From Bacillota bacterium (GTDB taxonomy: Bacteria > Bacillota > Clostridia > Lachnospirales > Lachnospiraceae): DNA of 64,000 nucleotides. Below are positions 27,210 through 36,261 of the stretch, piece by piece (the stretch's first letter is position 1; each line of letters opens with the position of its first letter). The notes below the pieces were generated by a model that made no database searches, was not told the origin of the DNA, and saw only the letters and a list, made by a program, of their open reading frames with translations. Position numbers and translations under genes: made by a program. The stretch is from positions 1 to 64,000 of the forward strand of contig JAEWMT010000142.1 in NCBI GenBank assembly GCA_023393095.1. Direction: 5' to 3'.

Positions 27210-27761
27210 TTACCTAATATAATGGTTGCCGGTACTTGTAACCATAAATAATGTGGATGAATTATTATTCGAGGTTACCCTGATCTGCTTATAACCACTT
27301 TCAAATGCACCGCTGTCGGCTTTATAGCTGATCAGTATTACCGAATTCGCATTCCTTATCTCCGAGAAACTGGTTTTATTCGTGGAATAGGAAATGGTTA
27401 TTAATCTGGATGCAAGTTTTTTATGACTACTTATCTTTAGTTTTGCATTTTCCTCTTCTATTGTTGATTTAGCACTTTCCCATTCTGTTTTGTTCTTGAT
27501 CACATCGGTGGATGTTGCTAAGATAAGATTGTACTCCTGATTCGAATCATCCCATTCTATCACCAGATAGTGATGAAGTTCTCCTTGACTCAAAGTGTTC
27601 GCGCGAAGAGTATATAAGGCTGAATTCAACTCCTTCACACAGTACTGGGCATCAGCATAATGCAAAGATCTGATACCAATAGCAGTACCGGATACCAGTA
27701 ATGCAGCAATGCATAGGACGACAATTATTTCGATTAAACTAAATCCGTTGTTATCCCTCAA
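27210..27761 (-). CDS. Minor pilin, GspH-like (type IV prepilin)
   Basis: A 183-residue prepilin with the leader MRDNNGFSLIEIIVV, cut between Gly and Phe, then the helix VLCIAALLVSGTAIGI. The remainder suits a GspH/FimT-like pseudopilin. The start is a TTG directly touching the upstream TAA, with GGAGCAG over the preceding stop, so translation is coupled. Its position after the PilX-like gene matches minor pilin sets in other Firmicutes. A gap of about 210 bp follows with no gene. Confidence 0.85.
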   Translation of the reverse strand: MRDNNGFSLIEIIVVLCIAALLVSGTAIGIRSLHYADAQYCVKELNSALYTLRANTLSQGELHHYLVIEWDDSNQEYNLILATSTDVIKNKTEWESAKSTIEEENAKLKISSHKKLASRLITISYSTNKTSFSEIRNANSVILISYKADSGAFESGYKQIRVTSNNNSSTLFMVTSTGNHYIR

Positions 27762-29915
27762 TTACTGCTCCTCCCTTTCATTCTTCTTCCAATTCTCATA
27801 TACAATCAGATCTTTCATGTTAATTGTTTTTAGCTTTCCTGACCTATTATCCTTACCGCTAAATTCAACAAAATACTTCTTTATCGCATTGCTGCTATTG
27901 ATAATTGAAGAAACCGTTGAAGGATCTGCTTTAACATTAGCACCTCCGAAAAGCGTAATGGTACCTCCGGCTATAATCGTTCCTGTAAAGCTTTTGTTCA
28001 CAGTAACATTACCGGTAGCAATAATCATTCCTGATTTATCCGCTTCATCCAATGTAAAATCGCCCTTTTTAATTCTTACATAATACGGATCATTCATCAT
28101 AAAAGCAGTTCCATCACCGGTCGCATCTGATTTGATTGCCTCGGAGTTAATCAGGGTATCAAACAATGATTTTTGACTATCCGTGTACAGCTGAAGCGTA
28201 TGGGACAAATTATTGTACAGAGTGGCATAATTATTTGGATACTCACCATTATTACCTTCCATGATTTGCAACTTTTCCTCATTATAGGCAGTAAGATTAC
28301 CGGCTGTAATAATTGCCCCGTTATTATTGTTCAAAACAATATCCTGAATAGGGAATCCATTATATACAACATCCGGATAACAAATTTTAAAGTTTTTAAA
28401 ATAAGTGGTTGCCTTATCCTTTGAAGCGAAATTTAAATAATAATAAACCATATTGGAATGATAGCTGCCGAATTGATAAAATACTTTTTTATAAGGCTCA
28501 CTGTTATTTAAATAATAAGATAGTTTTCTTTCCTCCGCTCGGATGGAGGAATTATTAAAAGCGATCGCCTCCGATGGAATATCAACTATTGATTCTAAAT
28601 TATTATAATATAATTTATATTCATCCCAACTGACGGGATTATGACCTACCTTAATATACTGACTCGGAAGCAAATATGCCTCCTGACTTCCCTTAACAGT
28701 AATTGATTCTCCGGTAACTATATTGCTGTTTGCTTTATCTCCTAATCCATATGAATCATCTGGTGTATATTTGATATAACTGTTATCCAGATTAAGAAAA
28801 GCCCGGCCTGCTAGATATAATTTACTAAGTCCGTCAAGCTTTAATGAGGCATTCGCTGCATTAACCGTAATTGCACTGTTATTACCAGCCGTCTGCTCTC
28901 TCGTCACATCTGAGCTGCTGTAGCCATAATATTGTCCGAATAGCTCGATTTTACTGTTTTTTGCATCGACGATTAAATCGTCTTTAATATAACTGTTTCC
29001 ATTAATTTTAAGGTCTGTCGTAGCTTCTCCCGCTTCCAAACTTTTGTTGGACTGGGTTGTCATCAGATTTGTTGCCCAGACTTCAGAATTCGTCCCCTCC
29101 ACGTCAAATATTGCTTTATCCGTTACGGTTATATTTCCGGCGGATATGATTCTGCCATTTGAGATTTCCAATGTATTATCTTTGTTGCTGACATTGATGC
29201 CATTTGTACCAGCATAGACACTTCCTGTGATTTTATGTGAGCTTAAGCTAGCCCATATGCTATCCTGTGCAATCAGAGCATATTTAATAAATGGTGTGGC
29301 CTCAACATAACCATTCAGATTAAGGAAGGAAGCGCCCGGATACATAATTTTTATATCCGTTGATATTTTGGAGGTGTAATTACCATTCGTATATTTTATA
29401 GTAACATTTTTTAAGGTTATGGCTTTCCCATCTGTCACCTGCCATATTATGTTGTTCACAACTTCTGCACCTGGGGTGGTTTCTGAATTCTTTTTTGTTT
29501 CTTTCAGATAGCCGGAAATAATTAAATTATTGACGGTATAGATCCCTGTCTTGGGATTTTGGCTAACATTTAAAACACTTTTCATACCATCCGTAAAGGT
29601 TTGATTAAAGTAAGCCTTCCGCATTGCAGCATTCTTGGTGGAATACTCGGACAATACTTTAGTATAGGCCTCTGAAATCTCTTTGGATGCAGCTTCAGTA
29701 AGACCGGCTTTAATCTCATCCATTGCTGCCTCTGCCATATAGAAATTTTCCTTCGTTCTTTTATTCACCGTCTTCATTTCACTATTCTTAACCGCAGCTG
29801 AAACGATAATGGTACTAAGAGTAGCCATAAATAGAAATGCAATGACTACCAGAAGTAAAGAAGCACCGCGATTATTTAATTGTAGGTCTTTTTTTATGCT
29901 GCATGGATTTTTCAT
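27762..29915 (-). CDS. Large PilX-like pilus protein
   Basis: A 717-residue protein. Residues 12-60 have the PilX N-terminal pattern (LNNRGASLLLVVIAFLFMAT, then AAVKNSEMKTVNKRTKENFY and MAEAAMDEI), a single membrane helix that begins after RGA rather than GF. The long extracytoplasmic part is Asn/Ser-rich and built of short beta-repeats (for example DGLSKLYLAGRAFLNLDN and ITAGNLTAYNEEK), suggesting a beta-helix. It may coat or tip the pilus. It lies within the pilus operon, 2 bp after the PilV-like gene. Length is well above usual PilX proteins. Confidence 0.75.
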   Translation of the reverse strand: MKNPCSIKKDLQLNNRGASLLLVVIAFLFMATLSTIIVSAAVKNSEMKTVNKRTKENFYMAEAAMDEIKAGLTEAASKEISEAYTKVLSEYSTKNAAMRKAYFNQTFTDGMKSVLNVSQNPKTGIYTVNNLIISGYLKETKKNSETTPGAEVVNNIIWQVTDGKAITLKNVTIKYTNGNYTSKISTDIKIMYPGASFLNLNGYVEATPFIKYALIAQDSIWASLSSHKITGSVYAGTNGINVSNKDNTLEISNGRIISAGNITVTDKAIFDVEGTNSEVWATNLMTTQSNKSLEAGEATTDLKINGNSYIKDDLIVDAKNSKIELFGQYYGYSSSDVTREQTAGNNSAITVNAANASLKLDGLSKLYLAGRAFLNLDNSYIKYTPDDSYGLGDKANSNIVTGESITVKGSQEAYLLPSQYIKVGHNPVSWDEYKLYYNNLESIVDIPSEAIAFNNSSIRAEERKLSYYLNNSEPYKKVFYQFGSYHSNMVYYYLNFASKDKATTYFKNFKICYPDVVYNGFPIQDIVLNNNNGAIITAGNLTAYNEEKLQIMEGNNGEYPNNYATLYNNLSHTLQLYTDSQKSLFDTLINSEAIKSDATGDGTAFMMNDPYYVRIKKGDFTLDEADKSGMIIATGNVTVNKSFTGTIIAGGTITLFGGANVKADPSTVSSIINSSNAIKKYFVEFSGKDNRSGKLKTINMKDLIVYENWKKNEREEQ

Positions 29916-29917
29916 CT

Positions 29918-31231
29918 CTATTCTTCTCCTGTTGATGTCAGGGTAACCAGTTCCTTTCCCAGACTGCCCGAAGCTATAGTCCCTGCACGGTATATGGATA
30001 CAGTAACATTGTAGATACGATTTTTGGCATCTTCTAATTCATAAAGCTTGTCATTAATTACAGATAAACTTTTTCTCTCGCCAACTCCTAAATTAGTGAA
30101 TATGTTAGTTGTTGATTCAAGTGTATCTAATTTATTAATAGCTACCGCCTCTTTTGGAACTTTATTCTGGTTTACAATAAAAACATTCGCTTTAGCGCCA
30201 TTATTCATGATATTAATCAAATCAGTAAATACCGAAGGGGTGTAAAATAGATATACATTGCTTTCCACTTTTTCCTTTTCAAGAATCGGAAAAGTTCCGG
30301 AAACAAACTCCATCGACAAAGTTTCTGAATTCGTATTTCCATCCCCATTAAGGTCTAAACCACAGGTATAGGAGAGTAGACATGTTACCAGAACCTTCTT
30401 TTGGTCGGTATTCTTCTCCAATTTCACTACTATCGTCTTTTTCGTATTAGCTATAATAGAAGCTTTCCCTACCGGATCGGGATAAGTAGGAGTAGTACCT
30501 TCCGGTACCGGCCGACTTTTCAGTTCCGCTATATAACTCAGATTCATATTATTGAAATCATTGATTGCCTGCTCATCCTTCGAATCCTGTTTTGTTATGT
30601 AAGCTGTTTCCGAATCATCAGACCAAGTGGTTGTCATTCCTTCAAGATCTATTACGGATACTGTATCCTGATCAAGGTCAATCAGCCTTGGCATCTTATA
30701 ATTATTCATGGTATCAATGTATTCAGATTTTGAATAGTTTGAAGCATCCATGGTAATTACCGCATCATAGGTACTGCCACCGACTCTTACATCTTTCATA
30801 CCAAAGTAAAAGGTTTCGCTACCTGCCGGCGGATTAAAGCTATAATCTGATGAGGGATCTTCTGAAATCTTTCTAACGCTAGCCAAGGGATTATCGGCTG
30901 TCACTCTGGTAAATGTATGATCCGGTGATGCATAGATATATTCTCCATACCCCTCATCGGCATAAGAATTAACTATATAATTATTATTCAGAATGGAAAA
31001 GTTCTTCCCATAAAACTGTAATGCTGTATCCTCAATTGTTAGGTTCTTCACTGTTTCCAGTATATTTTGAGCCATATCGGTAGCAACCTGGGTATCATTT
31101 GCTTTTTTATTGATCTTTGCCGAAGTGAAAAAGCCATATAAGGCAGGCAAGATCAGAATGGCCAGCAGTACAATACTTAAGAGCAATTCAATTAAGGTAA
31201 AACCCCTGTTATCCTGTTTCTCCTTTTTCAT
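29918..31231 (-). CDS. Minor pilin, PilV-like (type IV prepilin)
   Basis: A 437-residue prepilin. Leader MKKEKQDNRGFTLIELLLS with cleavage before Phe, then a hydrophobic helix to about residue 32 and AKINKKANDTQVATDMAQNI, as in PilV/GspI. The C-terminal 350 residues are an unusually large extracytoplasmic domain; similar long minor pilins carry adhesion modules at pilus tips, which is an inference here. Asp-rich DLNGDGNTNSET near residue 300 looks like a calcium loop. The start follows AGGAGG. Confidence 0.82.
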   Translation of the reverse strand: MKKEKQDNRGFTLIELLLSIVLLAILILPALYGFFTSAKINKKANDTQVATDMAQNILETVKNLTIEDTALQFYGKNFSILNNNYIVNSYADEGYGEYIYASPDHTFTRVTADNPLASVRKISEDPSSDYSFNPPAGSETFYFGMKDVRVGGSTYDAVITMDASNYSKSEYIDTMNNYKMPRLIDLDQDTVSVIDLEGMTTTWSDDSETAYITKQDSKDEQAINDFNNMNLSYIAELKSRPVPEGTTPTYPDPVGKASIIANTKKTIVVKLEKNTDQKKVLVTCLLSYTCGLDLNGDGNTNSETLSMEFVSGTFPILEKEKVESNVYLFYTPSVFTDLINIMNNGAKANVFIVNQNKVPKEAVAINKLDTLESTTNIFTNLGVGERKSLSVINDKLYELEDAKNRIYNVTVSIYRAGTIASGSLGKELVTLTSTGEE

Positions 31232-31258
31232 AAAGCCTCCTAAGATTCATCTGGATTA

Positions 31259-31945
31259 CTAGTTTGTCGGTAACTCAATTGTCCCGAATATATTACTGGT
31301 TCCAATGTCCGTACTAGGGATAACCGGGTCTGTATACTTTCGATTACCGCCTTGCAAGTGATACATGGTAATATCCATTGTACCTGACAGATTACCGGTC
31401 TCCGAATCAAAGGAAACAGTTAATCCGCCAACAGAACATTTTTGCGAATAATTATCGATATAATCTAGGCATTTCTTAAGTCCTTCGTAACTAACCTGAA
31501 ATGCTATTGTTATAGTTACCTTATGGCCGTTCAGGGATTCAATGGCAACATCATCTTTATCCGAAGAAGACTTACTATTTGTGGCTGTAAGGAAATATTC
31601 CGGTTTTGTGAATGCAGCAGAATTGATCTTCATATCAGCAACACCTTCGAGACTTCTGATGAACATGATACTTTTTTCCTCAGAAGCACCATCGCCATAG
31701 GAATTAAGAATGGTATTGATCTGATTGCTATATTCCTTCGAATCCTTTAACATGGATTCTTTTTTTAGATATTTCGATTTTTCATCAGCTAAGGTCAAAT
31801 TTAATTTCTTATTATCCTCCTGAATTGCATCCGCCTTATCCATATTCTTCACATAAACGAACTGATAGGTCAAACCCAGAATAATAAGAGATACTAAAAT
31901 GATCGACAGCTTGATATCCTTTTTTGTCATCGTAAGCTTAATCAT
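31259..31945 (-). CDS. PilO-like pilus assembly protein
   Basis: About 228 residues. A short cytoplasmic N-terminus, one membrane helix (about residues 13-32), a coiled coil (about 40-75) and a C-terminal ferredoxin-like domain match PilO/GspM-type proteins, which together with PilM and PilN form the inner assembly platform. The ATG at 31945 is 1 bp after the stop of the PilM-PilN gene, indicating translational coupling; longer in-frame openings overlap that gene and have no ribosome site. Confidence 0.75.
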   Translation of the reverse strand: MIKLTMTKKDIKLSIILVSLIILGLTYQFVYVKNMDKADAIQEDNKKLNLTLADEKSKYLKKESMLKDSKEYSNQINTILNSYGDGASEEKSIMFIRSLEGVADMKINSAAFTKPEYFLTATNSKSSSDKDDVAIESLNGHKVTITIAFQVSYEGLKKCLDYIDNYSQKCSVGGLTVSFDSETGNLSGTMDITMYHLQGGNRKYTDPVIPSTDIGTSNIFGTIELPTN

Positions 31946-31946
31946 A

Positions 31947-33458
31947 TTATTTTGCCTCTCCCTGATCTTTTTGTATTGAATTTCTAAAAGCAGCAGAAAC
32001 CGAAAAACTAACCTGAATTTTTCCCTGCTCATCTGATTGTTTCGTTACTTCGCTGGAACTTACCTCTGTTATCAGATCAATTGTTTTTAGCTGTTTCATT
32101 ACCATTGCTGCCGTTTCAAAGGAATCTGTCGTAAAGTCCATTATGATATCCGCATCCGTTGCCTTATATGAATGAATCGTAGCTTGTTGGGGAAGTTTCT
32201 TCTCCATCTCAGCAAATAATTGAATCAAGTTTCCCGTATTTTTAACACAGGATGCATCAATCTTCTGAATACTGCTAAGCTCTTCCTTCGCATTCATATA
32301 ACTTGAATAGATTTGTTCAATGTCTTTCATATCATTAATTTCATTCGTAAGCTCAACCTTATCATTCTTAGCATCCTTCAGCAGGTTCCCCGATATTACT
32401 GCAAGAATGATTGAGGTTACAATCGCGAGTGAAGTTATAATTGCCACAGCTCGAATATCATTTTTTATTTGAACCTTCTCAGAATAATTCTTGGGAATTA
32501 AACCGACCGGATTTATCACTGCTCCAACACAGGCGATATAATCACTTTCTGTAATTGCTTCATTTAATAATTTCATTAAGAAATCCGCACAGCTTAATTT
32601 ATCCAATATCATTATATTAATACCCAATTCCTTGGATAAAAGCTTCTCGATTACTTGATGCTTCGCACCCATTCCGGTGATATAAATCGTCTGAATTTTA
32701 TTATCCGGATTCCGATTGATATAATAGTCGGATACCCGTATGATATTATTAATCAGATAATTGAGATTTTGCGTTGTCTCTTCCTGTAAATCCTCCTCTT
32801 TCCGGTCGTTACTGCTTACCGGCATAAAACCGTAAGGTATTGTCCTTTGCAGCTCCAACCCCCCATTTTTCAATACATTAATTAAGGAATTGGATGTATT
32901 AATCTGAACCACCATATGTATTCCTTCCGGAAGCTGTTTTCTAAGAACCTGATATACACTGTTACCCGTATAATCAATATTCATAACATGCAGATTCAAT
33001 TGAGAAGCTAACTCATAGTAGGTAGATATCAGATTATTATGAGCAGCCAGAACTAATAAGCGGTAATGCTTGTCCTCTTTTGTATTAACCTTTTCCAGAA
33101 TGGAATAAGCTATTTTATAATCCGCAACATCAATCGGGAAATAATCTCCGGCACAGGCATCAACAACACTCTGGATTTTATCCGTTTTTACCAAGGGAAT
33201 GTTGACTTCCCTGTTTGCTATTTTGGTTGACGCCACGGTAAATATCACATCTTTAATATCTATATTGTATTCCTTCAGCTTATGATCGATTACTTCAGCA
33301 AGAGTATGTACTTCTTTGATGTATCCATCCTCCATACAATCAGAGGGTGTATCAAAAGCCATGGTACGGTGTACCTTTATATTATTTTTGCTACTATTCA
33401 CAATACAGATTTTGGTTAGATAGGTTCCTATCTCAATACTTAATACTTTATTTGCCAT
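31947..33458 (-). CDS. PilM-PilN fusion protein
   Basis: About 503 residues. The N-terminal ~320 residues form an actin-like PilM domain (VLSIEIGTYLTKICIVNSSK at the start and YITGMGAKHQVIEKL near 265). A membrane helix (about 340-365) and a coiled coil lead to a PilN-like periplasm-facing domain (about 400-500: ELSSIQKIDA to ATIHSYKATDADIIMDF). In most species PilM and PilN are separate proteins; here they are joined. The ATG at 33458 follows GGGGAG by 5 bp and is chosen over one at 33470. Confidence 0.85.
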   Translation of the reverse strand: MANKVLSIEIGTYLTKICIVNSSKNNIKVHRTMAFDTPSDCMEDGYIKEVHTLAEVIDHKLKEYNIDIKDVIFTVASTKIANREVNIPLVKTDKIQSVVDACAGDYFPIDVADYKIAYSILEKVNTKEDKHYRLLVLAAHNNLISTYYELASQLNLHVMNIDYTGNSVYQVLRKQLPEGIHMVVQINTSNSLINVLKNGGLELQRTIPYGFMPVSSNDRKEEDLQEETTQNLNYLINNIIRVSDYYINRNPDNKIQTIYITGMGAKHQVIEKLLSKELGINIMILDKLSCADFLMKLLNEAITESDYIACVGAVINPVGLIPKNYSEKVQIKNDIRAVAIITSLAIVTSIILAVISGNLLKDAKNDKVELTNEINDMKDIEQIYSSYMNAKEELSSIQKIDASCVKNTGNLIQLFAEMEKKLPQQATIHSYKATDADIIMDFTTDSFETAAMVMKQLKTIDLITEVSSSEVTKQSDEQGKIQVSFSVSAAFRNSIQKDQGEAK

Positions 33459-33488
33459 TGTTCTCCCCATCCTTTTGCAAAGGCTTAT

Positions 33489-34283
33489 CTATAACATAAT
33501 AAATGTGTTTAAATACCAGTTCCATAACTTCTCACCACATAATAGCATGATGAATATGCCTGCGGATAAGTAAGGTCCTAGCGCCAGTACTCTGTTTGCT
33601 TTTTTCTTCGTCATTCGTATCACATGAACCACGGAACCAATGAGACACCCAAGAAAAAAAGCAAGTATGATACATTTCCAGCCGAGTAGCAAGCCTCCGG
33701 CCGCCATCAGTTTAATATCTCCTCCCCCAATGGCTCTCCCTTTGGAAAGAAGATAGATCAGATACAAAAATGTACTGATCGAAAATAAGCCTATTATGTA
33801 AAGACTCCAGTTTTCATAATCGAATCCGAGTCGAACCAGACCGATGATGAATATAACTATATTTATATTTAAAGGAATTTCGAAAGTTCGAAAATCAATT
33901 ATGCTCAAAACAATAAGAGCTGAGGTAGCCAAGCAAAACAGGACACTAACGTAATCATAGCCTGTTAGAGAAAAAGAATTCTTAGGGAAGCCGCCTCTAG
34001 CTACAATAATTACAACATATAGGACACCATTGAGCAATTCAATCAAAGGATATTGAGGACTGATTTTTGCTCCGCATTTTCTGCAGCGTCCTTTTAAAAT
34101 AAGAAAGCTGATGACAGGAAGCAGGTCATACCATTTCAGGTTGTACCCACAGCTCATACAGTGAGATCTTGTCGTAGTAATATTCTCCTGCCTTGGGATA
34201 CGGTAAATGCAGACGTTAAGGAAACTGCCGATTAAAATACCGTATAAAAAAATCGTAAAATAGATTAGAATACTAAATAACAT
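33489..34283 (-). CDS. pilD: Prepilin peptidase / type IV leader peptidase
   Basis: About 264 residues from the ATG at 34283. It is a membrane aspartyl protease with the N-terminal GSFLNVCIYRIPR motif, two CxxC pairs (MSCGYN and CRKCG) that bind zinc, LIELLNGVLY, and catalytic Asp residues in IDFRTFEIP and GGGDIKLMAAG. It cleaves and N-methylates the prepilins encoded around it. Starts at 34346 and 34409 are open but lie in or before the hairpin at 34350-34366 and have no ribosome site; the chosen one has only GGAAA at longer distance, so the start is unsure. Confidence 0.88.
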   Translation of the reverse strand: MLFSILIYFTIFLYGILIGSFLNVCIYRIPRQENITTTRSHCMSCGYNLKWYDLLPVISFLILKGRCRKCGAKISPQYPLIELLNGVLYVVIIVARGGFPKNSFSLTGYDYVSVLFCLATSALIVLSIIDFRTFEIPLNINIVIFIIGLVRLGFDYENWSLYIIGLFSISTFLYLIYLLSKGRAIGGGDIKLMAAGGLLLGWKCIILAFFLGCLIGSVVHVIRMTKKKANRVLALGPYLSAGIFIMLLCGEKLWNWYLNTFIML

Positions 34284-34349
34284 GGATATTGGTTTCCATT
34301 TCTTATGTGTGTGCTTTAATAAAAAAGTAATATACCTATGTATCATACA

Positions 34350-34366
34350 GGCGGGGAATCCCCGCC
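34350..34366 (-). other. GC-rich intercistronic hairpin after the pilin gene
   Basis: GGCGGGGAATCCCCGCC is a near-perfect palindrome, very GC-rich for this genome. It lies 18 bp after the pilin stop and before the prepilin peptidase gene, with no U-run. It likely protects the pilin mRNA or reduces readthrough. Confidence 0.65.
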
Positions 34367-34383
34367 TATATAATTTTCTCAGA

Positions 34384-34845
34384 TTATTTATTTGAAACTG
34401 ATATGTCACCTATTGAAACAGTCATTTTACCATTTGCATCCAAAGCAAGAGTCACTTTGGAAGTTGTAACTTTTTTCGCCGCATCTGTTACCCATCCTGC
34501 TTTACCTTTTTTAGACTTAAGTACATCGTATATGTCTTGGTCCGATTTAAACTCGCTTATAGATTTTACCTCAGTTGATATTTTTGCATATTCGGCAGTT
34601 GTATCATTAATCGAATTAGCGGTAAATGCATTCACAGTATCTTCCGAACTACCTATTGCTGTTGTTAATGCAGTAAGTAAATTACTCGCAACCTGTGTAT
34701 CTCTTGATTCTCTTGCGTTCTCCACATACTTAATTACCTGAGGTGCTATTGCTCCTACTAAAATTGCCATAATCGCCATTACAACGATTAATTCTACCAG
34801 TGAAAATCCTTTGTTTTTTCCTTGCCTTTTGTTTTTTTGTTCCAT
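34384..34845 (-). CDS. pilA: Major type IV pilin
   Basis: A 153-residue prepilin with a 13-residue basic leader (MEQKNKRQGKNKG) cut before FSLVELIVVMAIMAILVG, the canonical N-methylated pilin helix. The globular part (about 50-153) is small and Ser/Thr/Lys-rich, without a disulfide pair, as in Gram-positive pilins. It is probably the main pilus subunit because of its size, its place between pilC and pilD, and the stabilising hairpin just downstream. The start follows AAAGGAG. Confidence 0.88.
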   Translation of the reverse strand: MEQKNKRQGKNKGFSLVELIVVMAIMAILVGAIAPQVIKYVENARESRDTQVASNLLTALTTAIGSSEDTVNAFTANSINDTTAEYAKISTEVKSISEFKSDQDIYDVLKSKKGKAGWVTDAAKKVTTSKVTLALDANGKMTVSIGDISVSNK

Positions 34846-34925
34846 CCTATGTCTCTCCTTTTAATTATTTTATTTAAATTTTAATTACCCTCATTCTATC
34901 TATCTTAAGTTTTTATTTGAATTTC

Positions 34926-36146
34926 TTATGTACTCATATTTCCCAGTCCGTTATAAAGGGACAGCAACGGTTGGAAGATTGCCATTAAAATCACACCCAC
35001 AACTAATGCTAAAATGATGATAATCAATGGCTCCATGGCTGCAACGAGACTTTGTGTTGTCGTCTCAACATCCTCCTCATAATACTCCGCCAGCTTGGTA
35101 AGCATCGTCTCAATACTACCGGTTTCTTCACCGATCTTAGTCATATGATACACCATTGGTGGAAATACTTTTGAATTTCCTAAAACCGAGGATAATGGTG
35201 CTCCCCGTTCCACCTCTTTTTTCGCATCTAATAGGATATCTCGAATAATAATATTATTGATTCCTTTTGATGTTATTTCCAGAGCATTCGGCAGAGTAAT
35301 TCCAGCAGATAACAAGGTACTGGTTGTCCGCGCAAAATTGCCGGAAGCTGATTTGATAACTAGCTTTCCAAACAGTGGAAGCTTTAAGGATAACTTACTT
35401 AAGGTCTTTCTACCGTTATCTGAACGCCGATAGATACGAAATAAAAATGCAAGTATTATTATAAGCAATATGAGTAAATACCAGTAGCTGGTGATGAAGT
35501 CACTTGCGTTGATGACTGCTACGGTAATTGCAGGCAATTTAATATCAAGATCTTTAAAAATACCCATAAAATTCGGTATTACCACCGTGAGCATAATTAT
35601 TACTACTCCGATTGCAACGAGACAGACTACACAGGGATAGATCATCGCTTTCTTTACTATGCCCTTTAGCTTTGAACTTTTCTCAAAATGGATCGCCATA
35701 CGTTCGAAACAGGTATCTATACTTCCGGAGGCTTCTGCTGCTTCCACCATATTAATTAAGATGGGAGGGAATATTTTATTCTGTGCCTTCATTGCACTGG
35801 AAAGCGTTTCTCCCTTTTCAATTGCTAGCTGCGTTTCCTTAATTGCCTTTTGCAGCACCTTATTCTCTGTCTGTTCACTTAACATATTCAGTGCTTCAAT
35901 GATTGTAACACCTGCAGCAATAATGCTGTGAAACTGTCTGCAAAATATCGCCAAATCTCTCGATTTAATCGGATTTGTGATATTTATGTTGATATCCCTG
36001 GTTAGGAAGTTCTGTTCCTTGACTTCAATTGGTATCTTGCCCTCTGCTTTTAAAGCGGCACATACTTTATCGATACTGACAGCTTCCATTGACCCCTTCT
36101 TCTCTTTTCCCTGCCGGTCAATGGAAACATATTGGTAGCTTGCTAT
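34926..36146 (-). CDS. pilC: PilC/GspF-like pilus assembly platform protein
   Basis: About 406 residues with two T2SSF domains (roughly residues 85-205 and 285-405) and three membrane helices (about 190-210, 225-245, 375-398). The first ATG, at 36089, would remove the family's N-terminal domain. Open in-frame sequence continues 19 codons upstream, reading ASYQYVSIDRQGKEKKGS, as other PilC proteins begin. AAAGGAGATG sits just before it, and the only start codons at the right distance are ATA (36146) or ATT (36149). A non-AUG start is therefore inferred. It is the polytopic platform that couples the ATPases to the growing pilus. Confidence 0.88.
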   Translation of the reverse strand: MASYQYVSIDRQGKEKKGSMEAVSIDKVCAALKAEGKIPIEVKEQNFLTRDININITNPIKSRDLAIFCRQFHSIIAAGVTIIEALNMLSEQTENKVLQKAIKETQLAIEKGETLSSAMKAQNKIFPPILINMVEAAEASGSIDTCFERMAIHFEKSSKLKGIVKKAMIYPCVVCLVAIGVVIIMLTVVIPNFMGIFKDLDIKLPAITVAVINASDFITSYWYLLILLIIILAFLFRIYRRSDNGRKTLSKLSLKLPLFGKLVIKSASGNFARTTSTLLSAGITLPNALEITSKGINNIIIRDILLDAKKEVERGAPLSSVLGNSKVFPPMVYHMTKIGEETGSIETMLTKLAEYYEEDVETTTQSLVAAMEPLIIIILALVVGVILMAIFQPLLSLYNGLGNMST

Positions 36147-36261
36147 AATATCATCTCCTTTACAGTAAATTGAAAGGTATTTTGCAAAATATATCTGTTA
36201 TTTTATGGTGTTTCTTGGTTTAATCGTAGCGTATTTTCCAATTTTTGTCAACTATTCATTA

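Noticed and set aside
34926..36089. N-terminally truncated or broken pilC
   Set aside because: The missing N-terminus is present in frame directly upstream with a ribosome site, so a non-AUG start explains it better.
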